Shown: one piece after another, positions 9,754 through 20,774 of the stretch | Numbering within the stretch: the stretch's first letter is position 1 | Layout of the letters: each line of letters opens with the position of its first letter | From: Okapia johnstoni | Lineage: Eukaryota; Chordata; Mammalia; Artiodactyla; Giraffidae | Reading direction: 5' to 3' | DNA length: 64,000 bases | NCBI GenBank assembly: GCA_024291935.2 | Contig: CM044316.1 | Location: forward strand, 7,308,501 to 7,372,500 | Notes under the pieces: generated by a model | What the model saw: the letters and a program-made list of their open reading frames with translations, nothing else | What the model was told of the DNA's origin: nothing | The model's database searches: none | Made by a program: the position numbers and the translations under genes

Positions 9754-9924
9754 CTTTGTTTCTTCTAACACTTGCCATGGCTTGAACTCTATAGTTATAG
9801 TGATTTGTTCTAGTTTATCTGTCTCCTTGTTCAGACTGGGGCTGCACAAGGTAATACTTGTCTGTCTTATTTACTGCTGAATGCAGGTGGGAGATCAGGT
9901 GGCAGGTGGTAGAGGCTTGGACAG

Positions 9925-10190
9925 AGGACATTGTGTGTGTTTGGTGATAATATATCTTGGTATAGATCTCTGTGTTTATCCTGCTTGGAGTTCATTGAGA
10001 TTCTTGAGTGTGTATATTCGTGTCTTTCATCAATGCTGGGAAGCTTTGGGGACATTATTTCTTCAACTATTCTTTCTGCCCCTGTCACCTCTCTCCTTCT
10101 GGGATTCCTGTTAGACATATATTGATATACTTGATGGTGTCCCACAGGTCTCTTAGGCTCTGTTCGTTTTCTTGGCTGTGTGTATTTGGG
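9925..10190. mobile_element. L1 fragment
   Basis: Contains 'ggggacattatttcttcaac', 'attctttctgcccctgtc' and 'cttgatggtgtcccacagg', a familiar mammalian L1 segment. Open frames over it are not a gene. Confidence 0.65.
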
Positions 10191-10389
10191 AGACCTGAGG
10201 TTGAGAGGGGTGGGGTCCATACCATCAGATTTGAGGCAACTGCTGACAGTGGAGAGAGGGATCGGGGGTCGAGACAATACCTCTTCACAAGCTGAAGGGA
10301 GGGATTGCAGGACTATGGTCCTTTGGGGTACTGTAACTAAGAAGAGCTGGAGACTGACTTAGGGGTGAGAGCAGCCCTTGGCTCCACTG

Positions 10390-10575
10390 TGTGTGTGTAA
10401 TAGGTTGCTTTAGTCATGTCCAACTCTGTGTGACCCTGTGGGGTGTAGCCCACCCAGCTTCTCTGTCCATGGGGTTCTCCAGGCAAGAATACTGGAATGG
10501 GTTTCCAGGCCCTCCTCCAGTGGATCTTCCTGACTCAGGGATCAAACCTGTGTCTCTTACCACCTATATCACATC
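10390..10575 (-). mobile_element. Bov-tA SINE, antisense
   Basis: 'ggttgctttagtcatgtcc', 'gttctccaggcaagaatac' and 'cttcctgactcagggatc' are antisense Bov-tA. A short (TTA)n/T run follows at 10610-10640. Confidence 0.85.
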
Positions 10576-10579
10576 AAAT

Positions 10580-11258
10580 GATCAAAGGACACTCACAGGT
10601 CACATAAATATTTGTTATTATTATTATTATTTTTTTTTTGGTAAACCCTTTTGACAGAGCTTCTATAGGTTTCCTGTTGCATTTATTTGGTTACATGTAA
10701 CTCATTTAATTCACAGTTGGCTATGATTCTTTCTCAGTGCTCAGAAATTGCTGATAAGTGAAAACAAATGATCTACAAACTGTATATTATGAAATGATTA
10801 TGAGTGCTAAGCTTCACACCATGTGAATTTTGTACAATAATTCATCTGAATTTTGCTAGTTGTGGTTCAGATTTTGGTGTGTGTGCATGTTTGTGTCTTT
10901 TCTTTCCTCCAGATATTCACATCATTGGCTGATGTACTATGCTTATGATGCCTGATGAATAAATCAGCCCTCAGCAGATACAGGGATTTGTTGAAATGTA
11001 GGCGGAGGGGGCAGGTCAGGTTTGAGTGGAGCTCTACACCTCTGTGGCAGACAATGGAAGTTGATGAATATGTATTCTACCTTCCTCTCCCTTCAGGTGG
11101 ATTGACTAAAGTGTGTGTTCTGCACTGAGTCTCAGAGGTCCTCGTGGGACTGAGTCCCAGCAACCCACAGTGGAAACTTGCAGATCAATGCACTCTTTAC
11201 TGATTACCTTCCCTTCCCTGTCTCACTTCTCTACCTCCCTTTCAGCATTTTCTGTGTG
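10580..11258. other. Intergenic, no gene seen
   Basis: AT-rich unique-looking sequence with a (TTA)n/poly-T tract at 10613-10640. No ORF of note, no splice-flanked similarity recognised. Confidence 0.5.
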
Positions 11259-11473
11259 TGTGTCAAGTCACTTCAGCTGTGTCCAACTCTTTGTGAGCCT
11301 GTGGACTGTAGCCCACCAGGCTTCTCAGTCTATGGGATTCTCCAGGCAAGGATACTGGAGTGGGTTGCCATTTCCTTCTCCTGGGGATCTTCCTGATTCA
11401 GGGATCGAACCTGTATCTCTTGTGTCTCCTGCATTGGCAGGTGGGTTCTTTACCACTAGCACTGGGAAACCCT
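11259..11473 (-). mobile_element. Bov-tA SINE, antisense
   Basis: Full-length-looking: 'cacttcagctgtgtccaac', 'ttctccaggcaaggatactg', 'gcattggcaggtgggttc', ending 'accactagcactgggaaacc'. Confidence 0.9.
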
Positions 11474-11494
11474 TGAGCATTTTCTAGGTCACTT

Positions 11495-11763
11495 ACAAAA
11501 ATTATTTATTTATTTATGGTGGTGCTAGGTCTTCATTGCTGTGCGCAGGCTTTCTCTAGTTGCAGTGAGCAGGGGTTACTCTCTAGTTGTGGTGCATGGG
11601 CTTCTCATTGTGGAGCACAGACTCTAGGGCGTGTGGGCTTCAGTAGTTGTGGCTGGTGGACTTACTTGCCCTACTTCTTGTGAAATCTCCCTGGACCAGG
11701 GATTGAACCTGTGTCCCCTGCATTGGCAGGCAGATTCTTAAGCACTGTACCATCAGGGAAGTC
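11495..11763 (-). mobile_element. CHR-1-type SINE, antisense
   Basis: 'tttatttatttatggtggtg', 'gcgcaggctttctctagttg', 'gggcttcagtagttgtggc' and 'cattggcaggcagattctta' mark the long CHR-1 SINE read in antisense. Confidence 0.88.
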
Positions 11764-12397
11764 CTCCTAGATCTCTTTCCAAATAAACTACTTGTCCTTG
11801 AATCTTTATCACAGGATCAGCTTCTGGGAGATGCCGAATGAAGACATTCTCTCTAGGCCTCAATTTCCTCATCCATTCAAAGGGAAGAATAACTCCCCTT
11901 GTTATGGGAGTAGGAGGTGTTGGGGATGAGGCATGTGTCTGTGGGTTAAGTGCCCTGTCTGCTACCTCTCTGGGGGTCCTCACTTGCTGGGAAATGAAAG
12001 ATAGAGCTGATTACAGGGAGTTTCTGCCACCTCCTCTTGTCATTGCAGTTGTCCTCACACTGGAGACTCATTGGCATCTTGGATCTTCCAGGATGACAAG
12101 GCAAGTTCTACAGCCTGCACAGGTCTCTCTGGCTGGGAGTCAGTCCTCAGAGGTACCAAGGAAGAAGTGGCTTCCCAGAGATGTCCACTGGGGCAGCATT
12201 GAGGAACTAGAGGGGACAGAGGGTGATTGAGTTCCCACGAAGCAGCTTCCTGAGGCAGGATGTGGTATTGCCTCGAAGGCAATTGGAGGCGGCAGCATAT
12301 GTCGGCCAGAGCCTCCCGATGACCCATGAAAAAGCCCTGCCAGACAGCTGTAGAACTGAAGCTGAGGTACAGAGGGGCCCCATGTTGCCCATGAAGT
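11764..12397. other. Intergenic unique-looking stretch, no gene seen
   Basis: About 630 bp without a recognised repeat family. Several overlapping open frames on both strands (for example 11838-12230 +) show no domain or splice context, so I do not call a gene. Confidence 0.45.
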
Positions 12398-12622
12398 TGT
12401 TTTTGTTTAGTTACTAAGCTGTGTCTGACTCTGTGTCTGACTCTTTGCAACCCCATAGACTGTAGCCTGCCAGGCTCCTCTGTCCATGGGATTTTTAGGC
12501 AAGAATATTATAGGAATGGGTTGCTATTTCCTTCTCAGAGAATCTTCCTAACTCAAGGACTGAACCCATGTTTCCTGCATTGGCAGGTGGAATCTTTACC
12601 CCGAGTCACCAAGGAAGCCCTG
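12398..12622 (-). mobile_element. Bov-tA SINE, antisense
   Basis: 'tagttactaagctgtgtctg' through 'ggaatgggttgctatttcc' to 'gtcaccaaggaagccc'; a small internal duplication of 'gactctgtgtct' is visible. Confidence 0.88.
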
Positions 12623-12631
12623 CCCATGTGG

Positions 12632-13050
12632 TTGTTGTTCAGTCACCCAGTTGTGTCTGACTCTTTGTGACCCGCCCCCGCATGGACTGCAGCATGGCAG
12701 GCTTCCCAGTCCTTCACCATCTCCTGGAGCTTGCTCAAACTCATGTCCATTGAGTCGGTGATGCCATTCAACCATCTTGTCCTCTGTCGTCCCCTTCTCC
12801 TGCCTTCAATCTTTCCCAGCATAAGGGTCTTTTCTAATGAGTCAGCTCTTGGCATCAAGTGGCCAAAGTATTGGAGCTTCAGCTTCAGCATCAGTCCTTC
12901 CAATGAATATTGGATTGATTGGGTTGAATATTCAGGATTGATTTCCTTTAGGATTGATGGTTTGATCTCCTTGCAATCCAAGGGACCCTCAAGAATCTTC
13001 TCCAATACCACAGTTCAAAGCATCAATCCTTTGGCACTCAGCCTACCTTG
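12632..13050 (-). mobile_element. BovB 3' end, antisense
   Basis: From 'tgttgttcagtcacccag' to 'catcaatcctttggcactc'. The antisense BovB landmarks (gtgatgccattcaacc, ggccaaagtattggagcttc) are in order. Confidence 0.9.
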
Positions 13051-13884
13051 CTTTTATTATTAGCTGCAGGTCTGCTGGGCTCTCTTGGTGACCAGGTGTC
13101 TGCACAGGCCCCAGGACATATTTGACAATTAGCCACTTGAAGTTAAACCAAAAGCTGCCCTAGTGCCCAGCTTTTAGGGCCTGGGGGTGCTGGTGTAGCC
13201 ACCAGGGCTTCATAGGTGCTAGTTGTCCCAAGGTAGAGGAGGCAACCTGGACAGAGGAGTACACTGGTCAACCCCCTATGAAAACCTGGGCATGACCACT
13301 CAAAAGAAGCTACCTTGGTTGGCAGTACACCGTGCGTGTTGTTCATCCATGTTTGCTAGGAGAATTAAGCACTGTCCACATGACACCACAGGGAGTAGAC
13401 AATTAGAAGCTTGAGCCTGGTCTCTTTTGCACCCTGCCCCATGTGTCTCTTACCTTTGCTGATGTTATTTTGATTTAATTTTTTAAAATTAATTTTTATT
13501 GGAGTATAGTTGCTTTGCAGTGTTGTGTTAATTTCTACTGAATGGTAAAGGGAATCAGATCTGGTGAGGACTTTTGCCTCCTGAGAACCACACATGGGGC
13601 AGGACTTGAGCTGTTCCAAGTCTTCCACCTGGGAGGTGGGTGGGAAAGTCTTCCACCTGGGAGGCCATCCAACATCATGATGCGAGAAGGATCAGGTTTT
13701 AGGGTCACATGGGTTAGATTGGAATTCCTCCCCACCCCACCCGATTCAGCATGTGACCTTGGGACAGTCAGTTCCCCTCTACGATCCTCAGTGTCTGAAT
13801 CACTCAAACTGATCTGAATACCCAATAAAATCCCATATGGAGAGAAAGAAATGTTATTGTACTCTCATACTGGCCAGGGAATCT
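13051..13884. other. Intergenic with a short L1 3' fragment, no gene seen
   Basis: An antisense L1 3'-end fragment lies at 13480-13560 (ttttattggagtatagttgc). A local imperfect duplication 'tcttccacctgggaggtggg / tcttccacctgggaggccat' occurs at 13620-13665. The rest is unassigned. Confidence 0.5.
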
Positions 13885-14083
13885 TTCCCTGGTGCTGGGA
13901 AAGATTGAAGGCAAAAGGAGAAGGGGACAGCAGAGGATGAGATGGTTAGATGGCATGACAGACTCAATGGACAGGAATCTGAACAAACTCTGGGAGATAG
14001 TGGAGGACAGAGGCGCCCCCCGCTATATCCACTGGGTTGCAAAGAGGTGGACATGACTTAGCGACTGAATATCAACAACAACT
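13885..14083 (+). mobile_element. BovB 3'-end fragment, sense
   Basis: 'gctgggaaagattgaaggc', 'gaggatgagatggttagatg', 'gacatgacttagcgactgaa' then a CAA tail. Confidence 0.85.
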
Positions 14084-14457
14084 GGCCAGCATCATTCATC
14101 CATCAATCCTCTCATCCATCCATCCATCAGTTCATTAATTCCTTAAGTTACTCAACAAGTAAATTCTGAGCAGCTGCTGAGCCCCATGATTGAAAATAAA
14201 AGGCTACAGTTCATGGACCAAATTTCGTGCTACTGTTGATAATTTTGTTTGGTAATTAATACTTTCAAACCTAGTGTTTGTGAGGGAAGACTTAGTGACG
14301 TGACCATAGGATTAACATGTCCAGTGATTTGTAATTTTAGGAAGCCCGCACTTAGATGGCAGATTTTAGACAGGATTTTCTGGGTTGCAAATTAATTAGG
14401 GATTAGACAGTTGATACAGAAGGTGGAAACTTCTTCCTGATTTCCTCTTTTTGAGAT
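14084..14457. other. Intergenic, short (CATC)n, no gene seen
   Basis: A short CATC-rich run at 14095-14130 and otherwise AT-rich unassigned sequence. Confidence 0.45.
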
Positions 14458-14618
14458 GTCAGTTTAGTCGCTCAGTTGTGTCCGACTCTTTGTGACCCCA
14501 TGGACTGCAGCACACCAGGCTTCCCTGTCCATCACAACTCCTGGAGCTTACTCATGTCCATTGAGTTGGTGATGCCATCCAACCATCTAATCCTCTATCA
14601 TCCCCTTCTCCTCCCCTT
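14458..14618 (-). mobile_element. BovB 3'-end/Bov-A fragment, antisense
   Basis: 'gtcgctcagttgtgtccgac', 'gcagcacaccaggcttccc' and 'gatgccatccaaccatctaa'. Confidence 0.87.
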
Positions 14619-14999
14619 TCAAGATGTAGATGAGATATTTTGGTAGTTACTATATTTGGGAACACCTGTTGCAGAGTAGAGCTTCCCAGGTGGCCCTAGT
14701 GGTTAAGAACCTGGCAGCGCGCTTGCAAGGTAGCCAGCCATATTAAGAGAGGCAACTATGTTGGAGGGGCAGGGTTGAGGAGGAGTGCCAGCCACTAAAA
14801 CCCAAACAGCAGGTGCATTTCTGCAATATTTTTTTACTTTCTTTAAAACAAACAAACAAAAGCTCCACTCCATGCTACATTTTATCACTACAACTTGGGG
14901 GAGCAGAATAGTCAGAAGGTAAATATTAGTTGAGAATCTTTCTGCATTAATTTGATGAGACCAATACATTTTTCAATGCAATGGGAAAAAAGTACTATT

Positions 15000-15740
15000 T
15001 TTAATAAAACTTTTATTTATTTTCTATTGGAGTATAGCTGATTAACAATGTTGTGATACAGGTGGACAGCAAAATGACTCAGCCATACATATACATGTAT
15101 CCATTCTCCCCGAAATTCCCCTCTCATCTAGGCTGCCACATAACACGGAACAGAGTTCCCTGTGCTATAGAGTAGGTCCTTGTTAGTTATCCATTTTATT
15201 TACTTATTTTTTAAATGTTTTATTTTGTATTGGGGGATCGCTGATGAACAAACAATGTTGTAATAGTTTCAGGTGAACAAGGAAGGGACTCAACCATGCA
15301 TTTGCATGTATCCATTCTCTTCCAAACTCCCCTCCCATCCAGGCTGCCACATAATGCTGAGCAGAGTTCCATGTGCTATATAGTTGGTCCTTATTGGTTA
15401 CCCATTTTAAATATAGCAGTGTGTACTTGTCCATCCCAAACTCCCTAACTGTTCCTTACCCCCATCCTTCTCTCCCTGGCAAACATAAGTTCATTCTCTG
15501 AGTCTCTTTCTGTTTTGTGAGTTTATTTGTATTATTTCTTTTTAGATTCCACATATAAGGGATGTCATATGATATTTCTCCTTCTTTGTCTGACTTATTC
15601 ACTCAATCTTTAGGTCCATCCATGTTGCTACAAGTGCCATTATTGCATTCTTTAATTGGAGGAAAATTGCTTTACAATTTTGTGTTGTTTCTGCCATATG
15701 ATTTCACCCTTTTTAATGGCTGAGTCATATTACATCGTTC
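15000..15740 (-). mobile_element. Two L1 3' ends, antisense, adjacent
   Basis: Two L1 3' starts occur at 15000 (tctattggagtatagctg) and at 15220 (tttgtattgggggatcgctg), both followed by the 'gtataca..caggctgccacataa' and 'gagttcc..gtgctata' landmarks. The second continues to 15740 (tggctgagtcatattac). Two separate insertions in the same orientation. Confidence 0.85.
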
Positions 15741-15744
15741 TTGG

Positions 15745-15953
15745 GCTTCCCTGGTGGCTCAGATGTTAAAGAATCTGCCTGCAATGTGAGAGACATGAGT
15801 TCAATCCCTTTAGTCAGGAGGATCATCCCCTGGAGAAGGGCATGGCAAACCACTCCAGCATTCTTGCCTGGAGAATTCCATGGACAGAAGAGCCTAGAAG
15901 GCTACTGTCCATGGGGTTGCAGAGTCAGACAAGACTGAGCAACTTTCACTTTC
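15745..15953 (+). mobile_element. Bov-tA SINE, sense
   Basis: Begins 'gggcttccctggtggctcag' and ends 'gactgagcaactttcac'. It sits at the end of the antisense L1. Confidence 0.9.
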
Positions 15954-16889
15954 ATACTTGCATATATGTACTACACCTTTAAAAAGTACTATATTTTGTG
16001 ACATGTAAAATGATAGAAATTCAAGTTTCAGTGTCTATAAATAAAATTTCATGGGTGCTCGGCCCTGCCCCTCTCTCGAGGTATTGCCTTCCTCTTTGGA
16101 GCGTCAGAGCTGAGTCATTGTGACAGAGGCCTTATGGTCCATAAAGCTGATATTCATTTACCCTTTGGCGTTTTACAGAAAAAGCTTGCTCATCGCTAAC
16201 GCATGGTAGGACTCGGCAACAGGTCTGTTCTGAAGCACCTGCCCTCCCATATTCCTGCTTAACCCCCGATGGTCCCCTCATCCTGAGTCCAATCCCCACT
16301 AGTGAGGTCTGACCACAGCCCCCTGCACTCTTCCTCTGTCCTCACTGTGGGCTAAGGACACACTGGTCTCCACGATTTCTCTGAACAACCCAGGCTCTGT
16401 CCCACCACGGGTTGCCCATGCTGTTCCCTCCCAGAGGAGCCAGGATCTGTGTTTCCCAGCAGTTTTTAATCCATTTTGTGACGTTCCACTATTGCCACCT
16501 GCTGGCCACTTCCTCAAACTGTAGCTGCTGTGCTTTTAAAGCTTTTGGGTAGGACCTCTCCAAGACCCTGTCCCGGGCAGGGAAAAATGGAAACTGCCTG
16601 TGGAAAAAATGCCCCAGATTTGGATGTCTCATATCCCTGAAGACATATTTATGGCCCATATCTCCTCAGCCGTCCTCTACCCCCATCTATTCCAGTGATC
16701 CTCAAATTTTAAGGCTCATGTAACTCCCCTGGGGTGGTTAAAATGATGACTTAAGTGGTCTGATATGGTGTCTGAGTCTTCATTTCTGTCAAGCTTCCCA
16801 TAATAATGATGACTCTGATTCATGGACCACTGAATATCAGGCTTTCCTTTTTCTATAGAAAAGAGGTCAGTTAAATGGGAAGGAAATCT
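15954..16889. other. Intergenic unique-looking stretch, no gene seen
   Basis: About 900 bp, moderately GC-rich around 16060-16600, with no recognised repeat and only short frames. Confidence 0.45.
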
Positions 16890-17000
16890 AAAAAAGAGAG
16901 GATAAATGAATATGTACAGCTGATTCACTTTGCTGTACAGCAGAAACTAATGAAACATTGTAAAGCAACTCTACTCTGATAAAAATTAATTTAAAAAGAA
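16890..17000 (+). mobile_element. L1 3' tail, sense
   Basis: 'tgaatatgtacagctgattc', 'gctgtacagcagaaactaat' and 'gtaaagcaactctactctga' then an A-rich end. Confidence 0.8.
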
Positions 17001-17074
17001 GTCAGAAAATCCCCCTGTAAAGGGCCAGATAGTAAATATTTTACATTTTGCACAGGATACATTGTAGCTTGAAA

Positions 17075-17297
17075 AGAGTTGTGTGTGTGTGTGCTTAGTC
17101 ATGTTAGACTCTTTGCAACCTCATGAATTGTAGCCCACCAGCCTCCTCTGCCCATGGAATTTTCCAGGCAAGAATACTGAAGTGGGTTGCCGTTTCCTTT
17201 TCCAGGCAATCTTCCTGACCCAGGGATTGAATCCATGTCTCTTGCATCTCCTACATTAGCAGGCAGACTCTTCACCACTGTGACACCTGGGAAGCCC
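17075..17297 (-). mobile_element. Bov-tA SINE, antisense
   Basis: Starts after a (GT)6 run with 'gcttagtcatgttagactc' and ends 'gacacctgggaagcccc'. Confidence 0.88.
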
Positions 17298-17341
17298 CAG
17301 AACAGTCATAGATGATGAATTGACTAATGAGTGTTGCCTGT

Positions 17342-17745
17342 TGTGGCTGTTGTTCAGTCGCTGAGTCGTGTCCAACTCTTTGTCACTCCACAGACTACAG
17401 CATGCCAGGCTTCTTCACTATCTCCCGGAGCTTGCTCAAACTCATGTCCATTGAGTCAGTGATGCCATCCTAATATCTCATCCTCTGTCGCCCCCTTCTC
17501 CTTCTGCCCTCAATCTTTCCCAGCATCAGGGTCTCTTCCAATGAGTCGGCTCTTTGCATCAGGTGGCCAAAGTATTGGCGCTTCAACTTCAGCATCAGTC
17601 CCTCCAATGAATATTCAGGGTTGGTTTCCTTTAAGATTGACTGGTTTGATCTTGCAGTCCAAGAGGCTCTCAAGAGTCTTCTCCAGCACCACTGTTCAAA
17701 ATCATCAATTCTTTGGCCCTCAGCTTTCTTTATGGTCCAATTTTG
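17342..17745 (-). mobile_element. BovB 3' end, antisense
   Basis: From 'gctgttgttcagtcgctgag' to 'tcagctttctttatggtcc'. Confidence 0.9.
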
Positions 17746-18097
17746 TTCCCATAAAACTTTATTTATGGGCTCTAAAATTAGAATTTTGCATAATTTTAAT
17801 GTGTCATGAAGTAATCTTCAAAAAAATTTCCAACCATTTAAAAATGTAAAAACCATTCTTAGCTTACAGGGCACACAAAGACAGGCTGTTGGCTGAATCT
17901 GGCCCACCGACTGCAGGTGGTAAATCCATGCTTTAGGCACAGAATTCTAGACAATATTGTGTGTTGTTGAGACCAGGGGCTGTAGAATGGGTCCTCTGTT
18001 TGAACCTTCACTACTGCTTATTAGAAGCTGCACTTTTCAAGTCTAGCTTCCTCATCTGTAGAATAAGGAGTTATATTTCCTACCTTGTAGGAAAGGT
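17746..18097. other. Intergenic, no gene seen
   Basis: AT-rich. The phrase 'gctgaatctggcccaccgac' near 17895 resembles a mammalian MER-type remnant. No gene. Confidence 0.4.
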
Positions 18098-18290
18098 AGG
18101 GGTCCCCAACCTGTGGGATCTAATGCCTGATGATCTGAGGTGGAGCTGATGTAATAATAATAGAAGTAAAGTGCACAATAAATGTAATGGACTTGAATCA
18201 TCCTGAAACCATCCTGCCAATACCCTGGTCCATAGAAAAATTGTCTTCCGTGAAACTGGTCCCTCGTGCCAAAAATGCTGGGGACTGCTC
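18098..18290. mobile_element. Non-autonomous DNA transposon remnant (hAT/MER type)
   Basis: Ends are inverted: ggtccccaacc at the left and a right end ctggggactgc (reverse complement gcagtccccag). The interior phrase 'taatgcctgatgatctgagg' is a familiar mammalian MER element. Exact subfamily not assigned. Confidence 0.55.
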
Positions 18291-18589
18291 TTCTAGGCTT
18301 TTTGTTTAAAATTTAACGAGATAGTGTATTTAAAGGGATGATCCCCATGCAGGGCACATGATAAATCTCAGCTATTGGTATCCTCATTGTCATCACACTG
18401 AGGCTAAGAAATTGAATTCATGCAATCTGAATCCTTCAGGTTTTCTCCAATTGTAGCACAGACACCCTTAATCAGAACACAGGGTAGGTCCTTAACCAGA
18501 ACACAGTGTAGTCAACACTTGAGGGGATATATCTGGGCATGGTCTTTGCATGATGCCAGCCCTTCCTAAACTAACTGTACTAGTTTGCT

Positions 18590-19015
18590 AGGGTTTCATA
18601 GCAAAGTATCATATACTGTGTGGCTTAAACAACTGAAGTGTATCCTCTAGCAGTTCTTAAGGCCAGAAGTCCAACATCAAAGTTGTCAGCAGGGTTTATT
18701 TCTTCTGGAGATGGTGATGGAAAGTCTGTTCCATGTCTCTCTCTTATCTTCCTGTGGTTTCCTGAAATCTCTGGCATTCCTTGGCTGGTAGAAGCATCAT
18801 CTCCATCTTCACATGGCCTTCTCCCTGGTACATGTCTGTCCAATTTCTCTCTTTTTATAGGGGTGCCAGTCACAGTGGATTAGGACCCTAATGACCTCAT
18901 TAGAACTAGTTACCTTGGAAAAGACCCTATTTTCAGGACAGGTCACCTTCTGAGGTGCTGGGGATTAGACTGAGACATTAGACTGTGACATATCTTTTTG
19001 GAGGATACTACTCAA
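18590..19015. mobile_element. Ancient interspersed repeat, copy 1
   Basis: Pattern 'agtatcatatactgtgtggc', 'tttataggggtgccagtcac', 'ggattaggaccctaatgacc'. The same family recurs at 38150-38440 and 59773-60090, and in part at 27290-27507. Family name not assigned with confidence. Confidence 0.6.
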
Positions 19016-19339
19016 CCCTTAACTCGACCTCTCTGCGCATCCCAGCTCATTGCATCCACTTGCTGCTGACAGCACCTACAGAATCATATAGGGTTTGGAG
19101 TCAGGTGATAGAATCACAGGAAACGTATAGACTCTGAAGCTCATCCAGGGCCAGTGTCCTCCCACTGTGGTCTATGCACTGCCTGCTTCAGGACCACCTG
19201 GACAGCCTGTTAAGAAGCTAGATTCCAGGATCCAGTATCAGGTTGCTGAGTCACAATCCCTATGATCCAAATGCCAGTATCTCCTAGGTCCCAATCTGAG
19301 GGACATGAGAGGCCTATTTAAGACTGTGATCCTCATGCA

Positions 19340-20056
19340 AAGTCAAGCCACTAGGTTCCCTGTGAGACTGAGAATGGTGGTTGCTGAATTGTACAGCAAG
19401 TCAGCTCATCTCAACAGAAGCTCTCAAAGTCCTCCCCCAAGTCACTTATGAAGCACAGTGATATAATACACGTGGCTAATACACACTGTTTATCAATATT
19501 AAACTGAGAATAACTGGTCTTTCATCCCACTAGGTTTATCCATGTAGCAATCTTATAAACCTCAGAGAATTTCAGGCTACTTCAGAGTCTTCTATGTTAC
19601 TCTGGTCTTCATGGAAGAAGATAAACCATGGCAATAATAGGATGGTGAAGAATCTGCCTGCATTGCATGAGACCTGGGTTCAATCCCTGGGTTGGGAAGA
19701 TCCCCTGGAGAAGGGGATGGCAGCCCATTCCAGTATTCTTGGCTGGAGAATCCCACGGATTGAGGAGCCTGACAGGCTACAGTCTGTGGGGTCACAAAGA
19801 GTCAGACATGACTGAGCGACTAACATTCACTTCACTTTCTTTCACTTTCCCTTCCCATAGCACTTTATTTCTCTCTTACGATTCATTTACCAAGTTGATC
19901 TGTGATGATTTATTGACATATCTCTATTCCCACCAGATTCTGAATGTTTTGAGAGCAGCAATGGATATATTCCTGTGTCCCATGCACTGAAAAGTGGTCA
20001 CAGAACATGGGTAGGCGCTGAACAGCTATTCTGCCCTAAGACTGAGGGGGCTACTT
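19340..20056 (-). pseudogene. Remnant of a fourth olfactory-receptor unit (3' flank plus last codons)
   Basis: This segment repeats the 3' flank seen below each receptor: 'agcaagtcagctcatctcaa', 'ccatgtagcaatcttataaa', 'gatgatttattgacatatct', 'gctgaacagctattctgccc'. It runs into 'ctaagactgag' and about 15 more bases of the receptor C-terminal coding end, stopping near 20056. The sequence then jumps to 'ccactaggccccctctggg', which opens the next copy of the same 3' flank. The receptor body is missing, so it looks like the scar of a deletion or unequal exchange. A Bov-tA has inserted at 19640-19850. Confidence 0.65.
19640..19850 (+). mobile_element. Bov-tA SINE, sense
   Basis: 'gaagaatctgcctgcattgc' to 'gactgagcgactaacattc', inside the extra 3' flank copy of unit A. 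Confidence 0.88.
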
Positions 20057-20527
20057 TATGGACCACTAGGCCCCCTCTGGGACAGAGACTTGTCACTTCT
20101 GAATGAACACCTAGTGATCTAATCCCAACAGATACTCTCAGATTCCTTCCCCAAGTCATTAGGAAACAGCGATTATCTGGCTAATGTACATTGTCTTTAT
20201 CAATATTAAAATTGACTGTAGCTAATATTTCCTTCAATAAGGATTATCCATGTAGCAATCCTATAAGCTCAAACCTCAGAGAATTTAAGGCTACTTCAAT
20301 GTCTCCTCTATGCTGACCTTGAGGGGTAAGATAAATCATGAAGAAAAACCCATTATCTTTCCCTTTCTATATCACTCACTTCATCATCTCTTATGACACA
20401 ATCACCATGTTGCTCTGTGACAGTTTACTGACACGTCTCTATCCCCCACCAGATTCTGAATGCCTTGAGAACATAGGTGGGATGTATTCCTGTATCTCAG
20501 GCACTGAACAGTGGCCCTGGAATATAG

Positions 20528-20742
20528 TGAAAGTGAAAGTGTCAGTGGCTCAGTCGTGTCAGATTCTTTGTGACCCCATGGACTGTAGTCCACAAGGTCT
20601 TCTGTCCATGGGATTCTCCAGGCAAGAATAATGGAGTGGGTAGCCACTCCCTTCTCCAAGGAATCTTTCAGACTCAGATCAAACCTGGGTCTCCTGCATT
20701 GCAGGCAGATTCTTTACCTTCTGAGCCACCAGGGAAGCCCAA
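20528..20742 (-). mobile_element. Bov-tA SINE, antisense
   Basis: From 'gtgaaagtgtcagtggctc' to 'tgagccaccagggaagccc', just below the OR copy in unit A. Confidence 0.9.
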
Positions 20743-20774
20743 GAAACATGGTAGATGCTAAAAAATATTCTGCC

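Noticed and set aside
11764..12397. Possible unannotated exon region with several overlapping frames
   Set aside because: No recognised protein, no consistent splice signals, no repeat-free conservation evidence available from the sequence alone.
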